Source of the DNA: Poecilobothrus nobilitatus
Taxonomy: Eukaryota > Arthropoda > Insecta > Diptera > Dolichopodidae
Assembly (NCBI GenBank): GCA_947095535.1
Contig: OX352773.1
Span: 91,608,670-91,672,669, forward strand
DNA length: 64,000 nucleotides
Reading direction: 5' to 3'
Part shown: piece after piece, positions 1-14,084 of the stretch
How positions within the stretch are numbered: position 1 is the first letter of the stretch
Layout: each line of letters starts with the position of its first letter
Made by a program: the position numbers and the translations under genes
Notes under the pieces: model-generated
The model's database searches: none
The model's input: the letters and a program-made list of their open reading frames with translations, nothing else
Told to the model about the DNA's origin: nothing

Positions 1-2004
1 ATCCACACTCTTTCAGTGTTTGCAGCGTATTTTATACACTATTACCCCTTAGGTTACAGAGGACCCCTATTATTTATTACTTTTCTAAAATAATATTACT
101 TTTATCAAACTGTAAGCAGTTTTGAATAAAAATGATTTAATATGTACTTTAAAATCTTTTTTTGTGAACTTCTAAAACTTTTTTGTACATACTTAATTAA
201 AGAGTTAAGAGGTTTTTAAAAAATATTGTCTGATTTGTTCAAAATTAATTTAAAAGTATTGGTAAATAGCTTTAACTATTGTACTATTTAAAAAGTGTTA
301 AAGACAAAATCTTAGAGGTAAATTTTAAAAGTTGGACTTATCTAGGTCGAGGAAAATTCCAAAAATCCTACAAATGATATCTTATAATAATTTTAAATAA
401 ATAACGAATTGTTTACAAACTTTTACCAGCAAAAAAAATCCTTCTCAAATTTTGTTACTTTATAGTTTTGGAAGATTGAACAACAACATTTACCAATATT
501 TGACAATTTTTTATTTTTACAAATGATTTAAAAAATAAACACCAATTTAAAAGCACAATTTGCTTGTATTAAGAACAATTTTCCTTTATCCAGAAACAAA
601 ATTTTTTTTAAATAAAATATAAATCATAACACATTGGACAGAAATATTAAACTATAATAACAAAAGTCCTCAGCTATTTATAAAAACAGGATATTAGTAA
701 CCTGATTTCTAATGAAAATAACGCCTCTTAAAAGAATTTTGTGTTGATGTTTGAATTTTTTAAAAATTTTTATACTTAAGTATTCAAAAGTATCTATTGT
801 ATTTTAAAAGGAACCTATTAACAGTTTCCATTCGTATCAAAAATCAACATTTGTACATTTTTAATCATATCCTAAAAATTTAGGTCCATTTTCGAAATCA
901 AAATAGATTATGAATCTAAAAATGAAAAAAAAAATTAAATCTATGTTACAAGTTTCTTGCAATTAATTTGTCAATATTAACTGTCAGACATTGATTCCTT
1001 TTTTTTTTTTTGCTTTCATAAATTTCAATCAATCCTTTATTTGAAAATTAATTAATTTTTAAAACAATTAGTAAAAATTTATATTTGAAAAGAACAAATA
1101 TAAATAAAAGTATAATAATTGATATACTCCCTAGGTGGATTTTTATTGTTATTCAACAATTTTTATGACACATTCTGTCATTTTTTCTCATAATTCAACC
1201 TTTTGCAATATCTTAAGTGTCAAATGTTTTTTTTTTTTTTTGTTTTGCAACTATTTAAACTTTAATTCAATTAAAACAGTTGTATTCATGAGTATTTAAG
1301 TATCATATAATTGTATATATAAAATCCTAATGCGGCAAAGTATCTTTTGATCAAAAGAAATACTTAATTTATAGTAAAAAAAACAAATGTTGAAAATTTG
1401 ATCCAACTTATCTTAAGCAACGGAATATTATATTAAGAATTCACTATTTTAATTAAAGAATTATATAGTTTTTTTTTTGATTGCAGGGTATTGTGTAACA
1501 GGTGAAATAGTTTTTGGTTCCTAATTAAATTAAAGTAATTTTAGAACCTGTTTTCTAGAAGGTAAATTATGTTTTTAAAATCACACCGTAAAGTTTTTTC
1601 GTAGTTAGTTTAAAAAAGATTCGTTTCTTTTTATTACAACTCGTAAGTTACTTACCGTTGCACCTTTCCTATCTCCTGAATTTTCATCTGTAGAAAAATG
1701 TCAGAATAAATTAATTCAATTTCTCTTAATTGCTTCACAAGAAGACATTGTGGATTTACAAATTTTATTTCTACATTTCTTTGTATGGATGTGTTTATAA
1801 AATTTTCTGGGATCGCTAATTATATTTGTAAGATTTTTTCTGGTAGACATTTTCCAACTATTACTATTTGTTCACTTACAAATATATTTTTTCTAGTAAC
1901 ATTTTTCCATTTTTCTCCATGTTAGTTCCTGTATCGCTTCTCATCCTATTTTAATTTCTTTAGTATAGGTTGCGTCGCGATCATTTTGTTTGCCTAGGTC
2001 AATA

Positions 2005-2056
2005 TTGTTCATTATAATAACAGTGGTCCTTTGTTCATTACTATAACAGTGGTCCT
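2005..2056. repeat. Tandem duplication, 26-bp unit x2
   Basis: TTGTTCATTATAATAACAGT… at 2005-2030 is followed immediately by a second copy at 2031-2056 with one mismatch; each copy ends in GGTCCT. Confidence 0.9.
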
Positions 2057-5000
2057 CAACTTTGTTCAAGAAAAATTTTATAGGCAAACATATCAGAATT
2101 TATTATCGGTGCAGAGCCGAACATTGTTGACTATTTTTGGTATTACATTGCTATTCTAAAGGATAGGATGATACGGATGAAAAGAATACGTTTTATGTAG
2201 GAGATTTTTAAGAAAACAGGAAAAGTTAAAATAAATTTTAATAATATAAATAATAATTGGATTTATATTATCAAATAAAATTTATAACAACCCCCAATTT
2301 TGCATTTTTTTTCAAATTTATTGAATGAAATCATACTTTTTACAAGTTCTACAAGTTCGTTTAGTGCTAAATAAAAAAAATCTAAAATATTGCAACAAAT
2401 AACACCACAATAACAGTGGAAGTACAAAAACGAAATCATAAAGAAAATAACAGAAAAAAACTTCCACAGCATTCATAAAAAAGTAATTGAAGTTTTGAAT
2501 TTTGACAGTGATTTGAAAAAAATCATGCACAACACAAAACAAAAAAAAATAACTAGAATTTAGTTAAAACAAAAAAAAAACGGACAGGTTGGTAACCTAA
2601 AAAAAAATAATTTTTTTTAAGGATTACTGAATGATAAACATAAAAATTTAAATTTATTGGGGGAGGGAAATTCATTTATTAAAATCAGAGTTACTTAAAG
2701 GGAAAAAAAACCAATGATGATGACGATCCAATGATGGTCATTACAATTGTTGATTTACAGACTCACTGAAGAGTTATGAGATATTTTAGAGAAGGTATTT
2801 TATAGTTTTTTTTTCTGCTTTTAATTTTCTGAATGTTGATCTTTTCAATCACATTTTTTTTTTGATGGTTAAGACATCGAAATACTTTTTTTTTCTTTTT
2901 AAGTTTTTTATAGCTTTTGTTTTGTTTTTTATTTTTTGTATTTTTGACAGCTAACACGTTAATCATGCAATCATACATTTATTTGCGATTATCTTCGGAA
3001 ATATTTACAATGTCTTAGAGCAAAAACTTGAAAACTTGTGTCAGTTCATTATAGAGAAAAAAAAATGTTTAAAAATTTATTTTGAATTTTATTTAATTAT
3101 GTGGAATTTTAATTTTAGTTTTTAAGCTTTAATTAAATAATTAATTTTTGCTTTTGTTTGGAATTATTATTAATAAAAAGATGGATTGAATTTATAGGGC
3201 ATGCATTTGGGTTTTATTTTGATTTGATGTGTAGAATTAAACTTTCTCTATTTTTACTAATGTAATAACCTAATTCTAATTTCACTTTCAACTTTGTTAA
3301 ATTTTTAAAATATCTCTATATGGACTCTTTAAACATTAACCAGTTTAAAGTTAATTGATCTTATTTCAATATCATTAGTCTTGATGTTTTAGATTAGCAC
3401 AGCACGTACAAATTTAAAACAATGAAAGAAGAAAATCTGATATGATACTCTCAATTTAATCCTTGCAATTGTGACGCTGAATTGCCATTAAATCTTTAAA
3501 TATGCAACTCATAGCAGTCATAGGAGATTATCACTTCCGGAGATTCGTTTTTCAACTCACACTTCCTAAGCTGATTGTATAACTTTCAATATATCTTTAG
3601 ATATTCTTAACCTTTATTAGATTGTGATATTCTGTGAAATATGAAAATTTAAATTTGACTTAAACTGTTGTTTTCACATTAATTGTAATTGTTACAATTT
3701 AATTATTCTAATGAATTAAAAATGGCAAATTACTTTTTATGAACTCAATTTAAAATATACCTTACAATTAAAAACTAAATTGCTGTTCTATAATTTCACG
3801 TTCCTCGTTTTTTTTTCATACAATGTGTAAATTCTTCTGGCAATAATATCACCTCTTTTTACAGGTCAAATTTTTAAAACAATAACTTTTTAAATGATAA
3901 TCAGCATTGTTGAATGATTCAACAAAATTTTAAATCTTTTGTGTTGAAAAATCCTAGTTAACCTAATGATATAAGAAACTGTCAGAGTGTCATTATTTCC
4001 TGATGAATGACATGGGGTCTAACTTGTATAACAATTTAGTTTAAATTTTGTTTTAAATATTCACTTATTTTCATTTTTATGTTTAACATTTATATTACTT
4101 TTTATATGACATTTATTCAGATAACTTAAAATTTTATGTAAATATTTTTTTAGATGTTATTTAACTGTCCAGATCATGTAGGCATATGTTAAAGAAGTGG
4201 AGTAGATTAGAAGAAATAGACAAGTGTATATTTCAGCAAATCTTGCAAGTCCTGAAAACAATTAAACTCGTGTCGAAAATGGATAATGCATGAAAGGAAA
4301 ATGATGAACTTCATTATCAATTCAAAATGACCAATATACAAAAATAAAAAAGTTATGAAAAAGTTTTGAAATAAAAGAACCAGGAGAATAAAATAGAGTC
4401 AAAATAAAAGAATTTTTCCTAAATTTATATTGAACTAATACCTTTCTTTTATCTAAATATAAAATGCTCATTAAATTAATTTAAAATGTAACCATAATAC
4501 TTAACTTGAGTCATCCAAGCAAAAAATAAAAACCAATTTCAATAGACATCATAAAAAACATTGAAAAAAAATTTATAACAAATTTTTTTCTGTCATACGC
4601 TTCTGATATTATCTCTAGTGACCTAAATCCACAATTATATACATACCAATGTGTGTAAATTTACTGGCAATACTATTCAATTATTAGGTTACAAACATAT
4701 TAAAAAAAATTAATAATATTCATGAATTTTGATAGATCCCTTTTGAATTTAATAATAGTAGCTGGTATTAGTTATTTCTAATTACGTTCAAAATTGAATT
4801 TTAAGTAAATAGAATACTACGCAAATGTTTTGGAGCATAACAATTTAAAATTGAGATTTCAAAGAACGAATATAAAGAAGCATTAGTGTTAGTTTTAACG
4901 AAAAAAATGACCGAACAAGTCAAAGTATTCCGTTGAACATCCATTATTAAAAATAACTCTCCAATGCTGTAAAAAAAATAAAAATAGGCTAAATAAGTGT

Positions 5001-7951
5001 GGGAAGAAAATAAATTTTATAAAAGTATAGAAGCTACACCATATAATTTTCAGAAACAGACAGATTTTACAAAATTTATTAGAATGGAAAATATTTTGAA
5101 TAGTCAAAAATTCATCATCGCCTGCATTTAAAATTCACAAAAGATGATGATCATTAATTTTTAAAATAAACAATTTTTTCAGCTTCTTCTTATTTTTATA
5201 CCCTATAGCAAACTAATGAAACGTCTTTCAATATAACTAAATCTATTCCAATTAAAATTATTTTCTGTTGTATTCATATCAAAACTACTTGCGACATCCA
5301 ACCGAAAATATTATAGTTTAGAAGCTTTTGAATGCTTTGGCTATTAAAAAACAAAAAAAAAATCAAACTAATAATAAAAACAAAATATATATATTTTTTT
5401 ATTGATATATTACATACTCATTAAACTGTTTATTGTTTTCAAGAATGAATAAAGATTAATCATTAGACAAAAAAAAAATCCACCAAAATTTTAATAGAAA
5501 ACAATTTCTCCATCAGACAAACAAAAAAAAAATAAGAAATGGTTCATGATATAAATACCAAATTACCCATATTCACAATTAAATGTTAATATATATATGT
5601 ATATATAATATATATAAATATAGAATTTGATAGGTGCGTTCCTCCCTCGTGCGAATAAGAACACAAAAAAGAAATAACGAGACCAACAATCAACCTAAAA
5701 AATTATTATTAACAATGAGATTTTTCTTTTTTTTATTTCTTTTCAAACAAAATGTTAAGAAGTTAAAAGACAGTTAAAAAATTATAATAACTACAGTAAC
5801 AACCATATAACGATAATAATAATAACTTTTAATTTTTTTGGTAAAATTGAAAACAGTAATTGTTTCAAAGTTGTTTTTACAAAAACAATTTTATTTTTTC
5901 TAATACTACAATTGAAGAAAAATTAAAACTAAACAAAAGACTTCAATGCCCATATCAAAGGTTACTTGGTTTTTTTTTTTGTTAGGTTATGTCTGTCTGT
6001 ATATAAATGTGTTTTTTTTTTGTTGACTTGTATGTAACTAGATTTGGATAAAAATAAAAAATATTAAAAAAAAAAATTTAGTTTTTAGAAGTTTTTCGAA
6101 AGTAATGAAAATTATACATTTTGGCGACAGGGCGACAGTTCATAACGCTTACAATAAGCTGGCGACTTTTTCTTTATACTTTAAAACATTATGAGTAGTA
6201 TAAAAAATTACGTTTGTGTATACATATATATATATACATATGTATGCATGTATATATGTAAAGCAAAGATAATAAAAATTAAATGTCTAAGGTTAAAAAA
6301 ATAAATATAATTAAAATAATAACAGTTTTAGGATATTTCTTTTGTATTTTATAATTAAATTAAAAACGGGATCGAAATGAGGAATATTATGTTCAGTTTG
6401 AAGAGCCTAATGTATTTTAAAATACTAATTATGGGTTGATCAATTATAATATGGTAAATTTAGTATGGTTGATATAAGGAATAAGATTTTATGTAATAAA
6501 AAAATGAACCTCAAAAAACACACCGACGTCAATGTTTCGTCACACATTGACTGTCAAACACCGTCTTGAAGTTAATCATCAATGTTAAATAATTAGATCA
6601 GAGGAAACCGAAATATTGCGAAAATTTTTGAAGAATAATTTAATGGAAAAAGTTTATTGGTTACTTCAAATCAAGGGCGTTAATGCAGAATTAGTTTAAC
6701 TGCAATGACCTGTGCATAATTGCCAATTATCACTCCAAAATAATTGCTAAAACCTATAATTGTAGATTTTGTTGTGCGGAGAGATCAGGTAACTTACTCA
6801 GTGATTGTAAAGCTATATACCTTATATCAGGTATCGACACCTTAAGTATGACTTAAAGCAAGAATATACTACAATTAATCAAAGAGTATAAACTGTTTCT
6901 AAATTTTCAAAACTGTCAAATTTTGAAAATATCTTTCGATAATTTTTGGATACTGTTGAAATTTTAATTATCAGTAAGGTTTCAAAAATAACAAAAAAAT
7001 TTCTTAATACTGTCCTGAATTTACGTGTGCCAGAGACAATTTTATCGCATGAAATATTAATTTTATTTCATTATACATTAATTTTTTTGAAATTTTTTTT
7101 TTTTTTTAAATAAAATCAAAATGCACATCAAAAAATCTAATAATGAAATTTGTCATATGTGATTTGTTGTATATATATACAATGTAAGTTAATTTCTTGA
7201 ATCTGAGATTAAATGTGAATATATGATTATGTATGTTTGTTAAAAAAAAGAAAAAGAAAAAACAAAAACAATTCTTTAATGTTCGTGTTTCTTAAGAAAA
7301 GAAAGTTTGGAAACAAGCAGTTTAAAAATAAAAAATTAGATAGAAAACTGGCTATGATTAAAGAGTAGAATAGAAACAAAAGATGATTATGAGATTAAAG
7401 TAATAATAGTTTAATTTATAATTCTACATATACATATATATTTATGTATAGTATATAATATATAATAAAAAAAAAAAAAGAATAGGATATTATATATTTT
7501 GATACTGTTGTAATGCTAACATCATACAATAATAATTAAGAACATATGCGCCATAGTATTTATAGATTTAAATTTTAGGTTTTTTTTTTATATAGTTTAC
7601 ATTAAATTATACATATGCATGAATATATATTTATATAAAAAAAATATACATATATAAAACAGAAAATCACATGAAAACTTTCCCATAAAATTTTTGTTAA
7701 TATGACAATTAAAATGCACGTGAGCCAATTACCATTAATCATTTGTTCCCTGTTCTTTATACGGAAAACAATTTTCATATGAAAAAGTAAAAAAAAAGAT
7801 TTTTTTTTTGAAAATTCTACGAATTTTATGAAAAATTTTTGATTAAAATTTTTTTTATTTTAAAAAAAAAAAAAAATGATTTAATTTTTTTTTCGTTTTT
7901 AATATGCGTAAAGGTTTTCAGTAATGGTTTTGACCCTATGTTCAATTAAAC

Positions 7952-7973
7952 CTATACCTATGTTTAGGTATAG
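7952..7973. repeat. Perfect hairpin CTATACCTA-tgtt-TAGGTATAG
   Basis: Nine-base perfect stem with a 4-base loop. No T-run follows to suggest termination, and no neighbouring gene gives it a role. Confidence 0.8.
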
Positions 7974-8640
7974 ACTGCGTTTGCAATTATAAAATAATCT
8001 TTTACTATGAATTTTTAAAGTTTTCTGGATTTTCTTTTTTTGGTTTTTTTTTTTTGGTAGGTGTTTTGAATAAATTTTGAATTTTTATTTAAATTTTGAC
8101 AAACAAAAAAAAAAATTACAATTTAGAATTAAAAACAAAAACAAAAAACATTGTAAGGAAAAGTGTTGAAAATCACACGTACATAAAATCTTAAAAATAA
8201 TTCATAGAAAATTCCCAGAATGTAGGTGCTAATTGCTGAAAAAAAAAACAATAAAGTTTATTTTAAAAAAATAAACACGTTCTAAATAGAATTTAAACAA
8301 AAAATTATAAATTTAACATAATACTTATTGATTGATTGAATTAAAATTAAGTATAGCATTATAAAATAAATATTATTGATTTTTTTTTTGTATGATTTCT
8401 GTATGATTTTAAAATGTAATCAATATATACCTGAGTTTTGAACAGGTAATACAATATTATTGACATTTAATTTAGACAATTAATTACTTTAATATTTATT
8501 TACAAAATTGGCCAATAAAATATTTAATTTCAAATTGAGTCTTTTTTTTTTGGAATATTTCCTTTAATTGCTATTAATTACAAAATAAACAAAACTCCAA
8601 ATTAATTAATTTCTTTCATTTTTGTTTTTCTGTAATTCGT

Positions 8641-9215
8641 CTGTCCCTGACATCAGGAATAATATCAACCAATTATCCTAGCCTTGAAGACTCTGATGAC
8701 AAAATCGAAAAAGCCAAAGCGCCATTTACAAGACAGCGGAATCTATGGCGACCATCCCAAATTAATAGAGCAACTAAACTTAGGATGTTCGAAGCACTCA
8801 TAATATCAGTCTTGCTGTAGGGCAGTAAAACATGGTCACAGAAAAAATTATCCAGAAGTTGCTAGTATTCTTGAATAGATGTTTGCGCATTATGTATGTA
8901 GGATATTTTTTCTACGGAGAATATCAAACCAAGATCTGTGGAAAATGCAAATCAACAACCCATAGAGTTAGTCATCAGAAAACGGAAATATAAATAGATA
9001 GCGCATTCGTTAACGAAAAAAAGGTAGTTCGTCAATGAAGCACAAGATGAGAATTTTTAAGGGAAAAAAAAAGTCAGAAGGCGTAAAACTACATGGGGAA
9101 AAATAATAACAAAAGAAATCAAAGAAGCAGGATAAACCTGGCCAAAAATTAGGGCATTAGCACAAAATAGAGTTAAATACAGTGGCTTTGTGGAAGCCCC
9201 GTGCTTCCTATGAGA
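8641..9215 (+). pseudogene. Decayed LINE (RTE-like) reverse-transcriptase C-terminal remnant
   Basis: Conceptual translation in shifting frames gives the classic tail of insect endonuclease/reverse-transcriptase ORFs. From 8695 it reads RATKLRMFEALIISVLL, then a stop (TAG at 8818-8820) where the tyrosine of the LLYGSETW motif should be, then GSKTW. A second frame from 8853 gives QKLLVFLNRCLRIM. Further frames give SNQDLWKM, PIELVIRKRKYK, KEIKEAG and ALAQNRVKYSGFVEA, ending at a stop near 9213. Several frameshifts and stops make it non-functional. The 5' part (endonuclease and RT catalytic core) is missing, as is usual for 5'-truncated LINEs. Clade assignment to RTE is from memory of similar proteins and less certain than the LINE call. 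Confidence 0.85.
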
Positions 9216-10714
9216 GTAGAAATAGAAAAACAAAAAATTATCCTAATAATTTACTGTTTCTTCCATTTGTTTTTACTGTTGTGTATTTGTAGACTTTGTT
9301 TCCTGTTAATAAAAGCTAATTCACTCAATTTTTGATGATCATTCTTCCTATCTTTTTCTATCAACTAACACTAACATAATATTTTTCATTTTCTAACGCG
9401 TCGTTTTAAATAATCGAACTACAACTTCTGCCATAATATAAGGTAACTTATTTTATATAAATTTAGGAGTCCAATGAACGTCTTTAAAAATTTAAAGTTC
9501 CGGTAAATTTAAATTTAAAATTTATTTTACTTATTGTCATCCTGAACTGCCAAAAGTATTTCTTTCATTACACTCAATCAAAATTTTGGATCGAATTTAA
9601 ATGATCAGTAAAAACAAAATCTTATTTAAATATGTAGTTAAGAAATCTTTAGAGTCGAAAAGAGTTTTTAGAGAAAAAGTCAATGGAGACTTTCTTGATA
9701 AATAATGTAGATATCATAAAAAAATTTGATGTATAAAGATTGAATTTTAGCTGTTGGATAAATGTGTTAAATCCTATTGAAATTTTTGCCTACTCATAAA
9801 AAAATTCTGTAGAAACTCGAATTGTTAAGAAGATTTTAAATACATTTGATTAAATTTAAAAATTTTTTCAATTTCAAAATGCAACTAGGAAAATTAAATA
9901 AATAGGAAAATTTTAGAAAAAACTCTATTTCTAACATTAATTTTGTCAGTAGGGTTAGTGAATGAAAAACGACATCTACAGTACCTTTTTTCTTTCAAAA
10001 TAAAAATTTTTCAAGCATTTCTTATAAATTTACAAAAGAATATTTTTTTTATTAAGTCAAAAATATTTTAAATATGCACTAATAATTCTATTTTTTCATA
10101 ATTTATTGAAATTATTTACCCATTTATTTTTGTTTCCAAATCACTGAAATTAATTATTTAATTAACTCAGAATTTTCCATTTTTTTTTTTCTTAAAAAAT
10201 TCCTTTAGTTTTTGTTTTTTTAATTCTGTTTTACTTTTCAACTAAAGAAAGTGTTAATTTTTGAAGGAAACTGTAACATTATTTACCCCGAAATATAGTA
10301 AAAAAATAATATTAAAATTATTATCAAAAAGAATGTTTTGTTCAACTTAATTTTTGTAAAACAATGAAACAATTTAATAAATTTAAAGAATTTTCAAATA
10401 ACAAAATTAATTCATTTATAGAACAAAAGTGATATAATCACTCCTTTTTTCTTGTTTTTGTAAAAAGAAAAAAAGGGGCGAAAAGAAGAAGATAATATTT
10501 CAGAAAGTATAATTCTATTTAGAAAGATTTTTTTTTATAACAAAAATAATAAAACAAAAATAAAACACCTTTAATTATAATAATTTAATAATAACAATAA
10601 TAATTTAAATCTAAACTATAGAATTTTTTTTGGAACTCACTCCCAATTTCAGATAATAATTTTTGAAAACAAAAAAAATATTCGAAAATCTGTTCGTTAA
10701 TATTTTTTCTTAAA
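9216..10714. other. AT-rich DNA, no gene seen
   Basis: Only A/T-rich sequence and a near-perfect CTTTTTTCTT/AAGAAAAAAAG hairpin at about 10443-10476. Confidence 0.6.
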
Positions 10715-11672
10715 ACAGGGTGTCCAAGAATGAAGCAACAAAATTGAAAACACTTAACAATATCGCTCTAAATGCAAAACAAATGAAAATTTATAGAAAT
10801 TTACACACATTTAATGAATCGTAAAGTGTTGTTTACTTAGTGAAAAAGTTCAATACTCCATTTTTGAATACAAAAATTCATAGTTAGTAAAATATTTATA
10901 CAGAAATCTAAAAGAGAAGTATAAGAAGCTTATTAGAACTAAATAGTAATACAAAATTAAATACCTTAGAAAATTGACCGATTTTGACAAGATCTATCAG
11001 TGCGTGAAGTTGATGCAACGGAAGAATTAGATGAAGAAGTTTAAGGTATCTAAAGACAATTAAAAGCTTCAAACAGAAAAAAAATTTAAACAGTTTTCCT
11101 TATACAACCAGGTACCACTTAGTAATGAACTAATTAATAATTTCCAGAAACTGAAGCGCTGTCAATTATGAATAATTAATGACTTAGTGGGTACTTTATG
11201 CTCCTTATAGGAGTGTAAAGCAACAAAAAATAAATAGGAACGAGGATAAATAGGAAAAAATAAATGTTAGGAGTACAAAAATTTCGGGAGTTCGACGACT
11301 TTTTAAAACATTTTTAAGTTTCGTTTAGTTTTTAAGTTTTCATATCATTTAACTGGTTTTGTAGAAAGATGAAATGTCTTATTATTGCTATGAAATTAAC
11401 GTCTCTATTTTTAACGTGGTTTAACTATCTTAACTATTTTTTAAATTTATTTGCAACATGAAATATTCTAATGTCTTGTATTGAAATAAAAAAATTCTCT
11501 ACCATATATAACGTATTAGAACTAAATTAAAGATTTTAAAACTTACCAGAGAAAGTTGGAACTACCATATATAATCGTGAATTTTCATTTAAAAACTGGA
11601 ATAAAAAGGACATTAAAATTAGAAACTTATATCAAATAAAATAACAATACAATTTTTCAGGACACTCTATAT
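10715..11672. mobile_element. Possible DNA element with GGGTGTCC-type ends (weak)
   Basis: ACAGGGTGTCCAAGAAT at the left and, in complement, TATAGAGTGTCCTGAAAA at the right form a short imperfect inverted repeat about 950 bp apart. The interior has no large open frame. Nine or ten matching bases are not enough to exclude chance, and the right flank is a (TA)n run that hides any target duplication. Confidence 0.2.
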
Positions 11673-14084
11673 ATATATATTATACATTTCTTATACAAAG
11701 TTCATATATACAATGTATCTAAATCTAAATGAATTTTAATATAATTTATATAAATATAATGCTAATTATCACATAAATATTAAACATATATAAAGTAGTA
11801 TATACATACATACATATGTAATATAATATTCATTATATGCCTAATTAAGGATTAGAATCATTATAAACCCATGGATTCATGCATTAAAAGTAAGATGGAA
11901 AAAAAAAACAAAAAACACCGTTTATTTTTTGTTTTTTGATTCGGAACAATTTTCTTTCCCTAAAAAAAAAACCTTTAAACAAACCATTAAAAGAAGGAAA
12001 AAGCAACAAGTTGAAATAACAAACAGAGAGGGAATCAAAACTTTATCATCATTGAATAAGAACTCCTTTTTTTAACAGTTATTATTTCGGAACATATATA
12101 CAGACACATTACGACGATATGTTTATATTTTATGCTTTATGTTATATGTATATATATATACATATATATGTATTGTTTTGAACAAATATTGTTCTCTAAT
12201 TTCGCCCCACATTATTTAATGTTTCGGAAATTGGTTTTCATTTATACTTATTAAAGGTTGAAGAAAAAAACCAGGCAATGAACAAAAAAAAACAAAAAAT
12301 GAACGAAGAAGGGATAACATGAAATCGTAATACTAATTGCCTAAAAAATATATTAAATAACAGATAAATTATATATTATATACTTTAAATTTAAAATTCA
12401 TTCGATTGAAGGTTACTTTGTAAAATTGTCAATTTCCTAAGAAATTCAATAGTGATTAATTTTTAATACAGCTGATGACTCTTTTGTCCATCACATTTAG
12501 GGTATTGTTGGGTATTCTCATCTTGGGTATCAAAATACCCAACATTCTAATTGTTGGGTATTTCGAATTTTAAAATGTCTGATAATAACACAAGATAGGT
12601 CTTTCCCATCTCGTTGTAGTCCTTTTCATTTGTTGAATAGTCCTTGCCAATTTTTAACTTTTCGTTTTCTTATGTTAAGAGCAGAGCTTCTATTTCTATA
12701 AAATAACACAATAAAATATACTCAATTGTTTTAGGTTCAATTGTTCAACCAGATTTTCGAAACCAATTGTAGTAGGTATTGTAATTGAAAGAACTTTGAG
12801 ATTGGGCAGTCGTAAAAGAAACTTTTGAAAAATCATTAATTTTTTTTTTCTGTACTCCATACCACTAAATCAACAAAAATTATTTTATAATTTTTTTACT
12901 TATTATATCAATTTTGGTATTTTATCTTTTTTGAAAATATAAGTGGCGATTGTACATAATGTATGTATATATTATACAGGTTATATATATATAGATTGAT
13001 AAATACCGCGAAATAAATATTATATTAGGGATAAAAAAAAAAAAAATATTTGAAAATTTTTCATTTCCGGTATTTATTGAAAAAACAAAAAAAAAATAAA
13101 TACATAATTTTTATCATTTATAAAAAGAACTTGTTATTTCTAAACAATTTTCTGTACCTTTTAGTATTTTCTGTAAAATTGTGAGAGATATTTTTTGAAC
13201 ATATCTAATAAATATATAAACATATAAAAATTAAATAAGATAAAATAAACGTTGCATGGATAAGAAAAACTCCCCGTCGTTGCTATTTTAAGACAAATTT
13301 TTTTTATTTGTTTTTTTTTTTTTTCTATAATGGTTTGAAAAAGAGCAAACAAAACTCTTTAGAAATAAAAGAAGAATAACTAATATTAAAGGGATTGATT
13401 ACAAGGTCATATCAAACAATAAATATAACGAAAAGCCGTAAATTTAATATCATCATCTATATGCATGTGTATTATAAGAGGATATTTTGAAATGATTAGA
13501 AATCAATTTTTAGTAGCGTGATTTTTAGAAGACAATTGCAAATATATATTTAAATTAATTGTTAACCGTTTCTTTAAAAAAATAACTGTTACTTTTCAAA
13601 ATATACATTATATGTAAACGGGATTTATTTAGTCAAAGTATCTCTTGTATTACAAAAAAGAAAAATAAATGTAAACGCTGTTATTGATCAGCTCTGTGAT
13701 TATTTACTTGTGCTGTCATTTACTGGGGGTAGAGATTAATAATCGGCGGAAGAATCTATTCTTTTTTGTGTAAAAGGAGATTATTACCTACTTATTACTT
13801 ACCTAAATTTAAATTATTTTTAAATTCAATTAAAAATAAAAAAGTCCGTTCGATTTTTTTCAAAATTAACTTTTACAGAAAGACTATATAATTTCTTACC
13901 TATATATCTTTAATTTTATTTTGTAAAAATTTGAATTTTGTAATAAATTTTTTTTGTTAAACATAATACAGAATTAAATCTAAAAGTCTTTTTTTTTGTA
14001 AATGATAAATTAATTGATTTAGTAAAGTTGACTTGTTTTAAGGTTTGAGGTTTTTTTTTTCTAAGGGAGGTGGGAATTGGTACT
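11673..14084. other. AT-rich DNA, no gene seen
   Basis: Contains (TA)n and CATATA tracts at 11.68, 11.8 and 12.15 kb and the TTGGGTAT array. The 63-codon minus frame near 13.2 kb is AT-driven. Confidence 0.6.
12508..12561. repeat. Array of TTGGGTAT 8-mers, one inverted
   Basis: TTGGGTAT at 12508-12515, 12523-12530 and 12554-12561, and its complement ATACCCAA at 12535-12542. The second copy and the complement form a perfect hairpin with loop CAAA. Confidence 0.85.

Larger units (their letters stand above)
1..8640. other. Gene-poor AT-rich DNA
   Basis: No recognisable gene. Short frames at 2.2-3.0 kb and 4.9-5.1 kb (minus) are Phe/Lys/Ile-rich, as expected from translated A/T runs. TATATA/CATATA tracts occur around 5.6, 6.2, 7.4 and 7.6 kb. 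A small less AT-rich patch with repeated GGCGAC lies at 6122-6167. Confidence 0.6.

Noticed and set aside
4170..4290. Short open plus-strand stretch with mixed residues (about 33 codons)
   Set aside because: Too short, bounded by stops and without splice signals clear enough to call an exon.
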